From NCBI RefSeq assembly GCF_006782915.1, contig NZ_VCNP01000053.1:1-49644 (forward strand): a stretch of 49,644 nucleotides of DNA, written 5' to 3'. Made by a program: the position numbers and the translations under genes. This DNA comes from Streptomyces calvus (GTDB lineage Bacteria > Actinomycetota > Actinomycetes > Streptomycetales > Streptomycetaceae). Below are positions 37,564-45,216 of the stretch, piece by piece; within the stretch, counting starts at the first letter, position 1, and each line of letters starts with the position of its first letter. Under the pieces are notes generated by a model. It did not search any database. It saw nothing but the letters and a program-made list of their open reading frames with translations, and was not told the origin of the DNA.

Positions 37564-38460
37564 CTAGGTGTCGCACTCCAGCACCGTCCGGCACAGCCCG
37601 CACCGCGCCCGCACCCGCCCGCGCACCGGCACCCGGATCCGCTGGTGGCAGGTCGGGCACGGGAACGACACCCGCAGCGGGCCCCGCTCGTCCGGCGCGA
37701 AGCTGTACGGCACGTCGCCCCGCGCGGCCGGCGGCCGGTGGTCCTGCGCGTGCCGGCGGTCGCGCGCGTAGCGCCTGCGGCCCGCCCAGCCGGCCGCCGT
37801 CAGCGGCGGCTGCTGCTCGTCCCGGCGGGCCAGCGCCCGGCCCTCGACGTACGCCGTGTACGCCTGCGCGCTGGTGAACCACACCGACGGGTCCTCCCCG
37901 AACACCAGCGACCGCTTCGCCAGCACGTACCCGAACTCCTCCGGCGTGAGGTAGCCCAGCTTCTGCGACGACGCCCCGTCCTCCCGGAACGCGTCCAGCA
38001 GCAGCCAGCCCGCCCCCAGGTACGTCGCCGTCGTGTCCGTCAGGATCTCGTTGTCCCGGGTCCCCGGGAACGACAGGTCCAGCCGGTGCAGGTACACGTG
38101 CGCCACCTCGTGCGCCAGGGCCGCACCGATGTCCCGCCGATGCGTACGGAACCGGTCGTTCAACTCGACGAAGTACTCCGGCCCGGCCGCCAGTTCCACA
38201 TGCGCCGCATGCTCCATCTCACGGAACCCGACGATCAGCCGCGCGTCCGGCAGCCGGTAGTGCCGCACCAGCTCGCGGGCCACCCGCTGCGCCCCCAGAT
38301 GAAGATCGTCCGTGTCGCAGAACGCCACGTCGGCCGGCGCCACGCTCACCGAGAACGTGCGGACCGTGTCGTACGACAGACGCCGGTACAGCGCCGTGAC
38401 GGCGGCCCGCACCGTCGGAAGGTGCGGGTACCCGTGCTCGACCGGTCCGCCGTTCGCCAC
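37564..38460 (-). CDS. Putative zinc metallopeptidase with C-terminal zinc ribbon
   Basis: 298 residues from GTG at 38460. HEVAH (117-121) in DIGAALAHEVAHVYLH is a zincin active site; an acidic residue in NEILTDTTATYLGAG downstream could be the third zinc ligand, as in the gluzincin type. The N-terminal part has no signal peptide, so it should act in the cytoplasm. The C-terminus carries CPTC and CGLC pairs (about residues 268-294) spaced as a zinc ribbon, suggesting nucleic-acid or protein binding. Not recognised as a named family. It is convergent with the VWA gene (20-base gap) and divergent from chorismate mutase. Confidence 0.78.
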   Translation of the reverse strand: MANGGPVEHGYPHLPTVRAAVTALYRRLSYDTVRTFSVSVAPADVAFCDTDDLHLGAQRVARELVRHYRLPDARLIVGFREMEHAAHVELAAGPEYFVELNDRFRTHRRDIGAALAHEVAHVYLHRLDLSFPGTRDNEILTDTTATYLGAGWLLLDAFREDGASSQKLGYLTPEEFGYVLAKRSLVFGEDPSVWFTSAQAYTAYVEGRALARRDEQQPPLTAAGWAGRRRYARDRRHAQDHRPPAARGDVPYSFAPDERGPLRVSFPCPTCHQRIRVPVRGRVRARCGLCRTVLECDT

Positions 38461-38548
38461 GACTCACCCCCGCACGCCCAGGACCCCCTTCCACTGTACG
38501 GGCCCGCCCGCGCCACCACCCCGGCCCGTGCACCGCCCGCCCGCGCCG

Positions 38549-38554
38549 TAGGCT
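38549..38554 (+). promoter_or_regulatory. Putative -10 element of the chorismate mutase gene
   Basis: TAGGCT, 8 bases before ATG at 38563, matches the hexamers before trpM and pyk and predicts a leaderless transcript. Confidence 0.45.
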
Positions 38555-38562
38555 GACCCCCC

Positions 38563-38904
38563 ATGACCACCAGCAACACCGCCCCCGGTGACGTCGACCC
38601 CGCCGTCCGCGAGGAGCTCGAACGGCTGCGCGACAGCATCGACAACATCGACGCGGCCGTCGTCCACATGCTCGCCGAACGCTTCAAGTGCACCCAGCAG
38701 GTCGGCCGCCTCAAGGCCACGCACCGGCTGCCGCCCGCCGACCCGAACCGCGAGGCCCGCCAGATCGCCCGGCTGCGCGCCCTCGCCGAGAACGCCAAAC
38801 TCGACCCGGCCTTCGCGGAGAAGTTCCTGAACTTCATCATCGCCGAGGTGATCCGGCACCACGAACGCATCGCGGACGACACCGTCAACGGCGCCACGCC
38901 CTGA
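38563..38904 (+). CDS. Chorismate mutase, AroQ class
   Basis: 113 residues forming the three-helix AroQ fold. The first helix EELERLRDSIDNIDAAVVHMLAERFKCTQQVGRLKA has the conserved Arg, Asp and Lys residues of the active site; then PPADPNREARQIARLRALAENAKLDP and the last helix FAEKFLNFIIAEVIRHHERI. It converts chorismate to prephenate for Phe and Tyr and so competes with TrpE for chorismate. There is no fused dehydratase or dehydrogenase domain. The start has no ribosome-binding site but has a leaderless-type -10 hexamer. Confidence 0.92.
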   Translation: MTTSNTAPGDVDPAVREELERLRDSIDNIDAAVVHMLAERFKCTQQVGRLKATHRLPPADPNREARQIARLRALAENAKLDPAFAEKFLNFIIAEVIRHHERIADDTVNGATP

Positions 38905-39051
38905 GCGAACGCGGCCACGGCGTCCTCCGCGGGGGAGTGACACGACGGCCCGCGCGGTGCATGCTGCGCTGTGCACTCCTTGTCAGCCGTCGGGCACCGC
39001 CCGTCAGCACCCGGACAGCCATCCGGTCCCTTACGAGGAGGGACGTGCGCC

Positions 39052-39597
39052 ATGCCGCCGAACGCCAGGATCCTCATCGTCGACGACCACGAGGACGCCC
39101 TGTACGCCCTGGAGAGCGCCCTGGCCCCGCTGGGCCACCTGCTGGGCCGGGCCACCAGCGGCGACGAAGCCCTCAAACAACTGCTGCGCGGAAACGTCGG
39201 CCTGCTGCTCCTCGACGTCCACATGCCGGGCACCGGCGGCCTCGACGTCGTGCGCTACATGCGGCGCCTGGAGCAGACCCAGCACATCCCGGTCGTCCTG
39301 CTCACCGGCTTCGCCCGCGACCGGCAGCTCGGCGCCGCCGCCTACGCCCTCGGCGTCGCCGACCTCGTCACCAAACCCGTCGACCCCTGGGCGCTGCGCA
39401 CCAAGGTCCGCCACCTCTACGACAGCCACCAGCGCCACCTCGCCCTGGAACGCGAGATCCGCGCCCTGCGCGCCCGGCTCGACGAACAGCACCCCGGCCA
39501 CCCCGCACGTCCCGCCCTGCCCCACACCCACGCACGCGCGGAGCCCGCCGAGCCCGCGGGGGCGCACACCGGGGAGCTCGAACGGGACCGGACATAG
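39052..39597 (+). CDS. Stand-alone receiver-domain response regulator with helical tail
   Basis: 181 residues from ATG at 39052, with GAGGAGGG upstream. The receiver domain has the acidic pair in ILIVDDHED, phospho-acceptor Asp55 in LLLLDVHMPG, Thr85 in VVLLTGF and Lys108 in LVTKPVD. After residue 120 comes a coiled-coil-like helix (HQRHLALEREIRALRARLDE) and a Pro/Ala/His-rich tail; there is no DNA-binding, ANTAR or enzyme domain. It likely acts by protein contact or by accepting phosphate in a relay. No histidine kinase is adjacent. Confidence 0.88.
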   Translation: MPPNARILIVDDHEDALYALESALAPLGHLLGRATSGDEALKQLLRGNVGLLLLDVHMPGTGGLDVVRYMRRLEQTQHIPVVLLTGFARDRQLGAAAYALGVADLVTKPVDPWALRTKVRHLYDSHQRHLALEREIRALRARLDEQHPGHPARPALPHTHARAEPAEPAGAHTGELERDRT

Positions 39598-39641
39598 CGC
39601 GCGTACCCGATCCGCCCCTGTGCCACGGCAACCGCATCGGG

Positions 39642-39647
39642 CAGCAT
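39642..39647 (+). promoter_or_regulatory. Putative -10 element of pepN
   Basis: CAGCAT lies 7 bases before ATG at 39655; no Shine-Dalgarno sequence is visible. Favors 39655 over the in-frame ATG at 39646, which overlaps the hexamer. Confidence 0.3.
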
Positions 39648-39654
39648 GGCCTGC

Positions 39655-42240
39655 ATGTCCGTACTGACGCGCGACGAAGCGCAGAACCGAGCACAGCTCC
39701 TCGACGTCCACCGCTACACGATCGAACTCGATCTGACCACCGGGGACGAGACCTTCGACTCCCGCACCGTGATCAGGTTCAGCGCCCGCACGGACGCGGA
39801 CACCTTCGTCGAGATCAAGCCCGCCGAGCTGCGCTCCGTCACCCTGGACGGACAGCCCCTGGACGCCGACACCCTCGACGGCAACCGGCTGCCGCTGAAG
39901 AACCTCGCCGCCGGCGAGCACGAACTGCGCGTCGACGCCCGGATGCGCTACTCCCGCACCGGTGAGGGCATGCACCGCTTCACCGACCCCACCGACGGCG
40001 AGACCTACGTCTACACGCAGCTGTTCCTGGACGACGTGCAACGCGTCTTCGCCGCCTTCGACCAGCCCGACCTCAAGGCCGTCTTCGACCTCACCGTCAC
40101 GGCCCCGGAGAACTGGACCGTCCTCGCCAACGGCGTCACCGAGCACCTCGGCGGCGGCCGCTGGCAGGCCGCCGCCACCCCGCTGATCTCCACCTACCTC
40201 GTCGCCGTCGCCGCCGGCCCCTGGCACTCGGTGCGCACCGAGCACCGCGGCCTGCCCTTCGGCATCCACTGCCGCCGCTCGCTCGCCCCGTACCTCGACG
40301 CGGACGCCGACGAACTCCTCGACATCACGCGCGCCTGCTTCGACCGCTACCACGAGAAGTTCGAGGAGCCCTACCCCTTCGACTCCTACGACCAGGCCTT
40401 CGTCCCCGAGTTCAACGCGGGCGCCATGGAGAACCCCGGACTGGTCACCTTCCGCGACGAGTTCGTCTACCGCTCCGCCGTCACCGACACCGAGCGCCAG
40501 ACCCGCGCCATGGTCGTCGCCCACGAGATGGCCCACATGTGGTTCGGCGACCTCGTCACCCTCGCCTGGTGGGACGACATCTGGCTCAACGAGTCCTTCG
40601 CCGAGTACATGGGCTACCAGACGCTCACCGAGGCCACCCGCTTCACCGACACCTGGACCGACTTCGGCGTCACCCGCAAGCCCTGGGGCTACGACGCCGA
40701 CCAGCGGCCCTCCACCCACCCCGTCGCCCCCGAGAACGTCGAGGACACCGCCTCCGCCCTGCTCAACTTCGACGGCATCTCCTACGCCAAGGGCGCCTCC
40801 GCGCTGCGGCAGCTCGTCGCCTGGCTCGGCGAGAAGGACTTCCTCGCCGGCATCAACACCCACTTCCGGCGGCACCGGTTCGCCAACGCCGGCCTCGCCG
40901 ACTTCATCGACTCCCTCGCCTCCGCCACCGAACGCGACGTCCACGCCTGGGCCGACGCCTGGCTGCGCACCACCGGCGTCGACACCCTCACCCCCGAACC
41001 GAGGAACGGCGACAACGGCTGGTTCCACCTCGGCATCGCGCACCGGGGCGACCCCGGCCTCCGGTCCGGGCCCGACCCCGACCAGGACCGCGAGGGCCTG
41101 ACGCACCGCGGGACCCTCCGCCCGGACGGCCGCAAGCGCCCGCACCGCATCACCGTCGGCCTGTACGACCGGGACCTGCACGACGCCCACCGGCTGACCC
41201 TGCGGCAGCGCCTGGAGGCCGACCTGCCCGCCACCGAGGCCGGCGCCCTCAGCACCGCCGGAACCCGCCCCGCCCTCGTCGTCCTCAACGACCAGGACCT
41301 CACCTACGCCAAAATCCGCTTCGACCCCGAGTCCCTGAACACCCTGCGCACCCACCTGTCCGGGCTGCCCGACCCGCTCACCCGCGCCGTGGTGTGGAAC
41401 GCGCTCAGGGACGCCGTCCGCGACGGCGACCTGCCCGCCGCCGACTTCCTGGACATCGCCCGCACGCACCTCCCGCACGAGACCGACCTCGCCCTCGTCC
41501 AGGGCGTCCTCGCGTTCGCCTCCACCCACATCGCCGACCGCTACCTCACGCCCGAGAAGCGGCCCGCCGCGCTCGCCACCCTCACCGCCCTGTGCCGCGA
41601 CCTCATCCGCCGCACCGAGGACGGCGACAACCCCGGCCTGCGCCTGATCGCCGTACGGCACTGCATCGACGTCGCCGCCCACCCCGACACCGTCGCCGCC
41701 TGGCTCGCCGACGGCATCGTCCCCGGCGGACCCGAACTCGACCCCGAACTGCGCTGGCGCGTCCTGGCCCGCCTCGCCGTGCTCGGCGCCACCGACGAGG
41801 CCGCCATCGCCGAGGAACTGCGCCGCGACCCGAGCGCCACCGGCCAGGAGGGCGCCGCCCGCTGCCGCGCCTCCCTGCCCGACGAGGACGCCAAGAGCCG
41901 TGCCTGGCAGGCCATGTTCGGCGCCGACGACCGGGCCGACCTGTCGAACTACCTGTTCACCGCCACCGCGCAGGGCTTCTGGCAGCCCGAACAGGCCGAC
42001 CTGGTACGCCCGTACGTGGCGCGCTACTACCAGGACGCGGTCGCCGTCGCCGCCCGCCGCGGCCCCGCCATCGCCGAGGCCGCCGGCCGCTGGGCCTTCC
42101 CCGCCCACGCCGTCGACGCGGAGAACCTGGAACTCGGCGAGACGTGCCTGCGCGAGGCCGACCCGATCCCGGCCCTGCGCCGCAAGCTCGTCGACCAACT
42201 CGACGACCTGGCCCGCGCCCTGCGCGTCCAGCGGGCATAG
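39655..42240 (+). CDS. pepN: Aminopeptidase N (M1 family)
   Basis: 861 residues. M1 zinc aminopeptidases remove N-terminal residues from peptides. The substrate-binding GAMEN motif is at 256-260 (FNAGAMENPGLV); the zinc site is H290EMAH294 with Glu313 in LNESFAEYMGY. The N-terminal beta domain (YTIELDLTTGDETFDS) and the C-terminal helical ERAP1-like domain (LARLAVLGATDEAAIAEELRRD) are both present, and the length fits actinobacterial PepN. There is no signal peptide, so it is cytoplasmic. A GC-rich hairpin follows at 42250-42284. Confidence 0.95.
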   Translation: MSVLTRDEAQNRAQLLDVHRYTIELDLTTGDETFDSRTVIRFSARTDADTFVEIKPAELRSVTLDGQPLDADTLDGNRLPLKNLAAGEHELRVDARMRYSRTGEGMHRFTDPTDGETYVYTQLFLDDVQRVFAAFDQPDLKAVFDLTVTAPENWTVLANGVTEHLGGGRWQAAATPLISTYLVAVAAGPWHSVRTEHRGLPFGIHCRRSLAPYLDADADELLDITRACFDRYHEKFEEPYPFDSYDQAFVPEFNAGAMENPGLVTFRDEFVYRSAVTDTERQTRAMVVAHEMAHMWFGDLVTLAWWDDIWLNESFAEYMGYQTLTEATRFTDTWTDFGVTRKPWGYDADQRPSTHPVAPENVEDTASALLNFDGISYAKGASALRQLVAWLGEKDFLAGINTHFRRHRFANAGLADFIDSLASATERDVHAWADAWLRTTGVDTLTPEPRNGDNGWFHLGIAHRGDPGLRSGPDPDQDREGLTHRGTLRPDGRKRPHRITVGLYDRDLHDAHRLTLRQRLEADLPATEAGALSTAGTRPALVVLNDQDLTYAKIRFDPESLNTLRTHLSGLPDPLTRAVVWNALRDAVRDGDLPAADFLDIARTHLPHETDLALVQGVLAFASTHIADRYLTPEKRPAALATLTALCRDLIRRTEDGDNPGLRLIAVRHCIDVAAHPDTVAAWLADGIVPGGPELDPELRWRVLARLAVLGATDEAAIAEELRRDPSATGQEGAARCRASLPDEDAKSRAWQAMFGADDRADLSNYLFTATAQGFWQPEQADLVRPYVARYYQDAVAVAARRGPAIAEAAGRWAFPAHAVDAENLELGETCLREADPIPALRRKLVDQLDDLARALRVQRA

Positions 42241-42249
42241 GCCCTCGGG

Positions 42250-42284
42250 GGGGGCCGCCCGGCCGGCCCGGCGGGCGGCGCCCC
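42250..42284 (+). terminator. GC-rich hairpin after pepN
   Basis: GGGG plus GCCGCCCG (42250-42261) pair with CGGGCGGC and CCCC (42272-42284), with a one-base bulge and a ten-base loop, starting nine bases after the pepN stop. Confidence 0.6.
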
Positions 42285-42344
42285 GACGCACACCCCATTC
42301 ACCGGACGTACCCCCTTTCGGGTGCGATCGGCGGGCTTTCCGGA

Positions 42345-42358
42345 CATCGCCTGCGATG
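42345..42358. promoter_or_regulatory. Palindrome upstream of the decarboxylase gene
   Basis: CATCGC-CT-GCGATG is a perfect inverted repeat about 60 bases before the decarboxylase ATG, in the 177-base gap after pepN. It is not a match to the Streptomyces iron box. A regulator-binding role is a guess. Confidence 0.3.
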
Positions 42359-42417
42359 CGCGTACAAGGTGGGATCCTTCCCCGCGCATCCGGCGCCGCG
42401 TCCCGGAGGACCGTCCC

Positions 42418-43803
42418 ATGAGCACGCCGCACCTCGCCTCGGGCTCCCAAGGCCCCACCGCACTGCGGCCGTTGCTCGACACCGTCCTCGACGCCCTGCA
42501 CACCGGCGGCCGCACCCGCGGCGCACCCCTGCCGCACGGCGGGCCCGGCGCCGTCGCCGCGCGGATCCGGGACGCGGTGGGCGACGTCCTGCCCGACCGG
42601 GGCGACCCCGACGCCCTGCGCATCCTCGTCCACGCCTTCGCCGCGGGCGCCGCCGACCCCGCCCACCCTCACTGCGCCGCCCACCCTCACTGCGCCGCCC
42701 ACCTGCACTGCCCGCCCCTCGCCGTCGCGGCCGCCGCCGACCTCGCCGCCACGGCCCTCAACCCCTCCCTGGACTCCTGGGACCAGGCCCCCGCCGCCTC
42801 CGCCCTGGAAGACCTGGTCACCCGCGCCCTCGCCCGCGAGACCGGCCACGCCGACGCCCTCGTCACCACCGGCGGCACCGAGTCCAACCAACTCGCCCTG
42901 CTGCTGGCCCGCGAGGCCCACGGCGGCGCCCTGCGCCTCGTCCACGGCGCCAACGCCCACCACTCGCTGCCCCGCGCCGCCTGGCTGCTCGGCCTGCCCG
43001 AACCCGTCGTCGTACCCGCACCCGCCGGCACCCTCGACCCCGGCGCCCTCGGCGACGTCCTCGCCCGGCTGCCGGGACCGCTCCTGGTCGCCGCGACCGC
43101 CGGCACCACGGACACCGGCCGCATCGACCCCCTGCCCGAGATCGCCGCCCGCTGCGCCGCCCACGGCGCCCGCCTGCACGTCGACGCCGCCTACGGCGGG
43201 CCGCTCCTCTTCAGCGACCGCCACCGGCCCCTGCTCACCGGCCTCGACGCCGCCCACACCGTCACCCTCGACCTGCACAAACTCGGCTGGCAGCCGGTCC
43301 CCGCCGGCCTGCTCACCGTCCGCGACCCAGGCGACCTCACCGCGCTGCGGCACCGCGCCGACTACCTCAACGCCGACGACGACACCGCGGCGGGGCTCCC
43401 CGACCTGCTCGGCCGCTCGCTGCGCACCACCCGCCGCGCCGACGTCCTCAAACTCGCCGTCACCCTGAAGAGCCTCGGCCGCGCCGGACTGGGCGGCCTC
43501 GTCGACCGGGTCTGCGACCTGGCCCAGGAGTTCGCCGGGCTCGTCCACGACGACCCGCGCCTCGACCTCCACGCCCGGCCCGTGATCAGCACGGTCCTCT
43601 TCCGGCCCGCCGGCGCCGGCGAGGCGGCCGTCGCCGCGCTGCGCCGCCGCCTCCTCACCACCGGCCGCGCCGTCCTGGGCCGCGCCCGCGCCGACGGCCG
43701 CCTCTGGCTGAAGGTCACCCTGCTCAACCCCGCCACCCGCCGCGAGGACCTGGCGGGCCTCCTCACCCTCGTCCACCAGGCCCACGCGGAAGGACCCCGA
43801 TGA
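42418..43803 (+). CDS. PLP-dependent group II decarboxylase (DesA-like)
   Basis: 461 residues from ATG at 42418, with GGAGGA upstream. It resembles siderophore-associated lysine/diaminobutyrate decarboxylases: the HLHCPPLAVAAAADLAATALNPSLDSWDQAPAAS stretch is split by conserved motifs, TTGGTESNQLALLLAR, LHVDAAYGGPLLF with the PLP-contacting Asp, and LDLHKLGWQP with PLP lysine Lys288. The substrate is probably a basic amino acid such as lysine or ornithine, giving a diamine. Unusually, residues 82-98 carry a triplicated AH(P/L)HC unit. Its stop overlaps the monooxygenase ATG, so the diamine is likely the next enzyme's substrate. Confidence 0.88.
   Translation: MSTPHLASGSQGPTALRPLLDTVLDALHTGGRTRGAPLPHGGPGAVAARIRDAVGDVLPDRGDPDALRILVHAFAAGAADPAHPHCAAHPHCAAHLHCPPLAVAAAADLAATALNPSLDSWDQAPAASALEDLVTRALARETGHADALVTTGGTESNQLALLLAREAHGGALRLVHGANAHHSLPRAAWLLGLPEPVVVPAPAGTLDPGALGDVLARLPGPLLVAATAGTTDTGRIDPLPEIAARCAAHGARLHVDAAYGGPLLFSDRHRPLLTGLDAAHTVTLDLHKLGWQPVPAGLLTVRDPGDLTALRHRADYLNADDDTAAGLPDLLGRSLRTTRRADVLKLAVTLKSLGRAGLGGLVDRVCDLAQEFAGLVHDDPRLDLHARPVISTVLFRPAGAGEAAVAALRRRLLTTGRAVLGRARADGRLWLKVTLLNPATRREDLAGLLTLVHQAHAEGPR
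42661..42714 (+). repeat. 18-base tandem repeat inside the decarboxylase gene
   Basis: The 18-base unit GCCCACCCTCACTGCGCC occurs exactly twice (42661-42678 and 42679-42696), and a third diverged copy (42697-42714) encodes the normally conserved AHLHCP. In frame it adds two AHPHCA units, with His83, His85, Cys86, His89, His91 and Cys92. Confidence 0.9.
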
Positions 43804-45194
43804 CCCCCACGTCCCACGACGCCTCCCGCGACCTCGTCGGCGTCGGCATCGGCCCGTTCAACCTCTCCCTCGCCGCCCTCGCCCACCCCCTCCCGCTCGA
43901 CACCGCCTTCTACGACCGGCGGGCCCGCTTCGACTGGCACCCGGGACTGCTCCTGGACGACGCCACCGTCCAGGTCCCCTTCCTCGCCGACCTCGTCACC
44001 CTCGCCGACCCCACCAGCCCCTGGACCTTCCTCAACCACCTCAGAGCGCGCGAGCGCCTCTACCCCTTCTACTTCGCCGAGCAGTTCCACATCCGCCGCA
44101 CCGAGTACGACGCCTACTGCCGCTGGGTCGCCGAACACCTGCCCGCGCTCCACTTCGGACACCGCGTCGACACCGTCCGCTGGAACCCCGACGACGCCCT
44201 CTTCGAGGTCGACGTCGCCCCGGCCGACGCCCCCGCCGGGTCCGGCCGCCGCGTGCGCGCCCGCAACGTCGTCCTCGGCGTCGGCACCGAACCCTGGGTG
44301 CCCGAACCGCTCCGGCCCCTGGCCGACGCCCCCGACCTGCCCGTCGTCCACGCCGACGACTACCTCCGCCACCGCGACACCCTGCTCGCCGCGGGCCACG
44401 TCACCGTCGTCGGCACCGGACAGTCCGGCGCCGAGGTCTTCCTCGACCTGCTCCGCCACCGGCCCGCCGGCCGGGAACGCCTGCACTGGCTCGGCCGCAC
44501 CGAGGCCTTCGCCCCGATGGAGTACTCCAAGCTCGGCCTGGAACACTTCACGCCCGACCACACCCGCTACTTCCACGCCCTGCCCGAACCCGTCCGCGAC
44601 CGGCTCGTCCCCGCCCAGTGGCAGCTCCACAAGGCCATCGACGCCGCCACCCTCGCCGCCGTCCACGACGAGCTGTACCGGCGCACCCTGCACGGCGGCT
44701 GGCCCGACGCGGTCCTCACCCCCGCCGTCCACGTCCGCGCGGCCGTCCGCACCGCACCCGCCCGGATCGAACTCCACCTCGAACACACCCGGCAGCGCAC
44801 CCGCACCCGCCTCACCACCGACGCCGTCGTCCTCGCCACCGGCCACCGCGCCCGCCCGCTGGACCGCCTCCTGGCCCCGCTCGACCCGCATCTGCGGCGC
44901 GACCGCGCCGGCCGGCCCCGCGTCGACGAGCACTTCCGGCTGGTCCTGGACCATGCCGTCACCGGCTCCGTGTACGTGCAGAACGCCGAACTCCACACCC
45001 ACGGCGTCGGAACGCCGGACCTCGGACTCGCCGCCTGGCGCAGCGCCGTGATCCTCAACCACCTCACCGGCGAGCGGCCCTACCCGCAGCCGGCCCGCAC
45101 CGCCTTCACCACCTTCGGACTGCACCCCACGACGCGGCAGGTCCCGCCCGCCCGGCAAGCCGCACGGCTCACCCCACTGGCGGACGGGACCTGA
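43800..45194 (+). CDS. Lysine/ornithine/diamine N-monooxygenase (SidA/IucD/PvdA family)
   Basis: 464 residues. FAD- and NADPH-dependent enzyme that N-hydroxylates a primary amine as a first step to hydroxamates. FAD site: VGVGIGPFNLSLAAL at residues 13-27; NADPH site: VTVVGTGQSGAEVFLDLL; C-terminal FAD contact: AVVLATGHRARPL; family blocks FDWHPGLLLDDATVQVPFLADLVTL and YSKLGLEHFTPDHTRYF. It overlaps the decarboxylase by four bases, like desA-desB of desferrioxamine clusters, but no acyltransferase (desC) or NIS synthetase (desD) follows: the next gene is a convergent nucleotidase. Confidence 0.92.
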   Translation: MTPTSHDASRDLVGVGIGPFNLSLAALAHPLPLDTAFYDRRARFDWHPGLLLDDATVQVPFLADLVTLADPTSPWTFLNHLRARERLYPFYFAEQFHIRRTEYDAYCRWVAEHLPALHFGHRVDTVRWNPDDALFEVDVAPADAPAGSGRRVRARNVVLGVGTEPWVPEPLRPLADAPDLPVVHADDYLRHRDTLLAAGHVTVVGTGQSGAEVFLDLLRHRPAGRERLHWLGRTEAFAPMEYSKLGLEHFTPDHTRYFHALPEPVRDRLVPAQWQLHKAIDAATLAAVHDELYRRTLHGGWPDAVLTPAVHVRAAVRTAPARIELHLEHTRQRTRTRLTTDAVVLATGHRARPLDRLLAPLDPHLRRDRAGRPRVDEHFRLVLDHAVTGSVYVQNAELHTHGVGTPDLGLAAWRSAVILNHLTGERPYPQPARTAFTTFGLHPTTRQVPPARQAARLTPLADGT

Positions 45195-45216
45195 CGGCTC
45201 CCGCGACGGCGGACGC

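Noticed and set aside
39031..43785. Open reading frame of 1584 codons on the minus strand
   Set aside because: It lies opposite the receiver, pepN and decarboxylase genes, is Gly/Val/Asp-rich with no motifs, and is explained by codon bias on the other strand.
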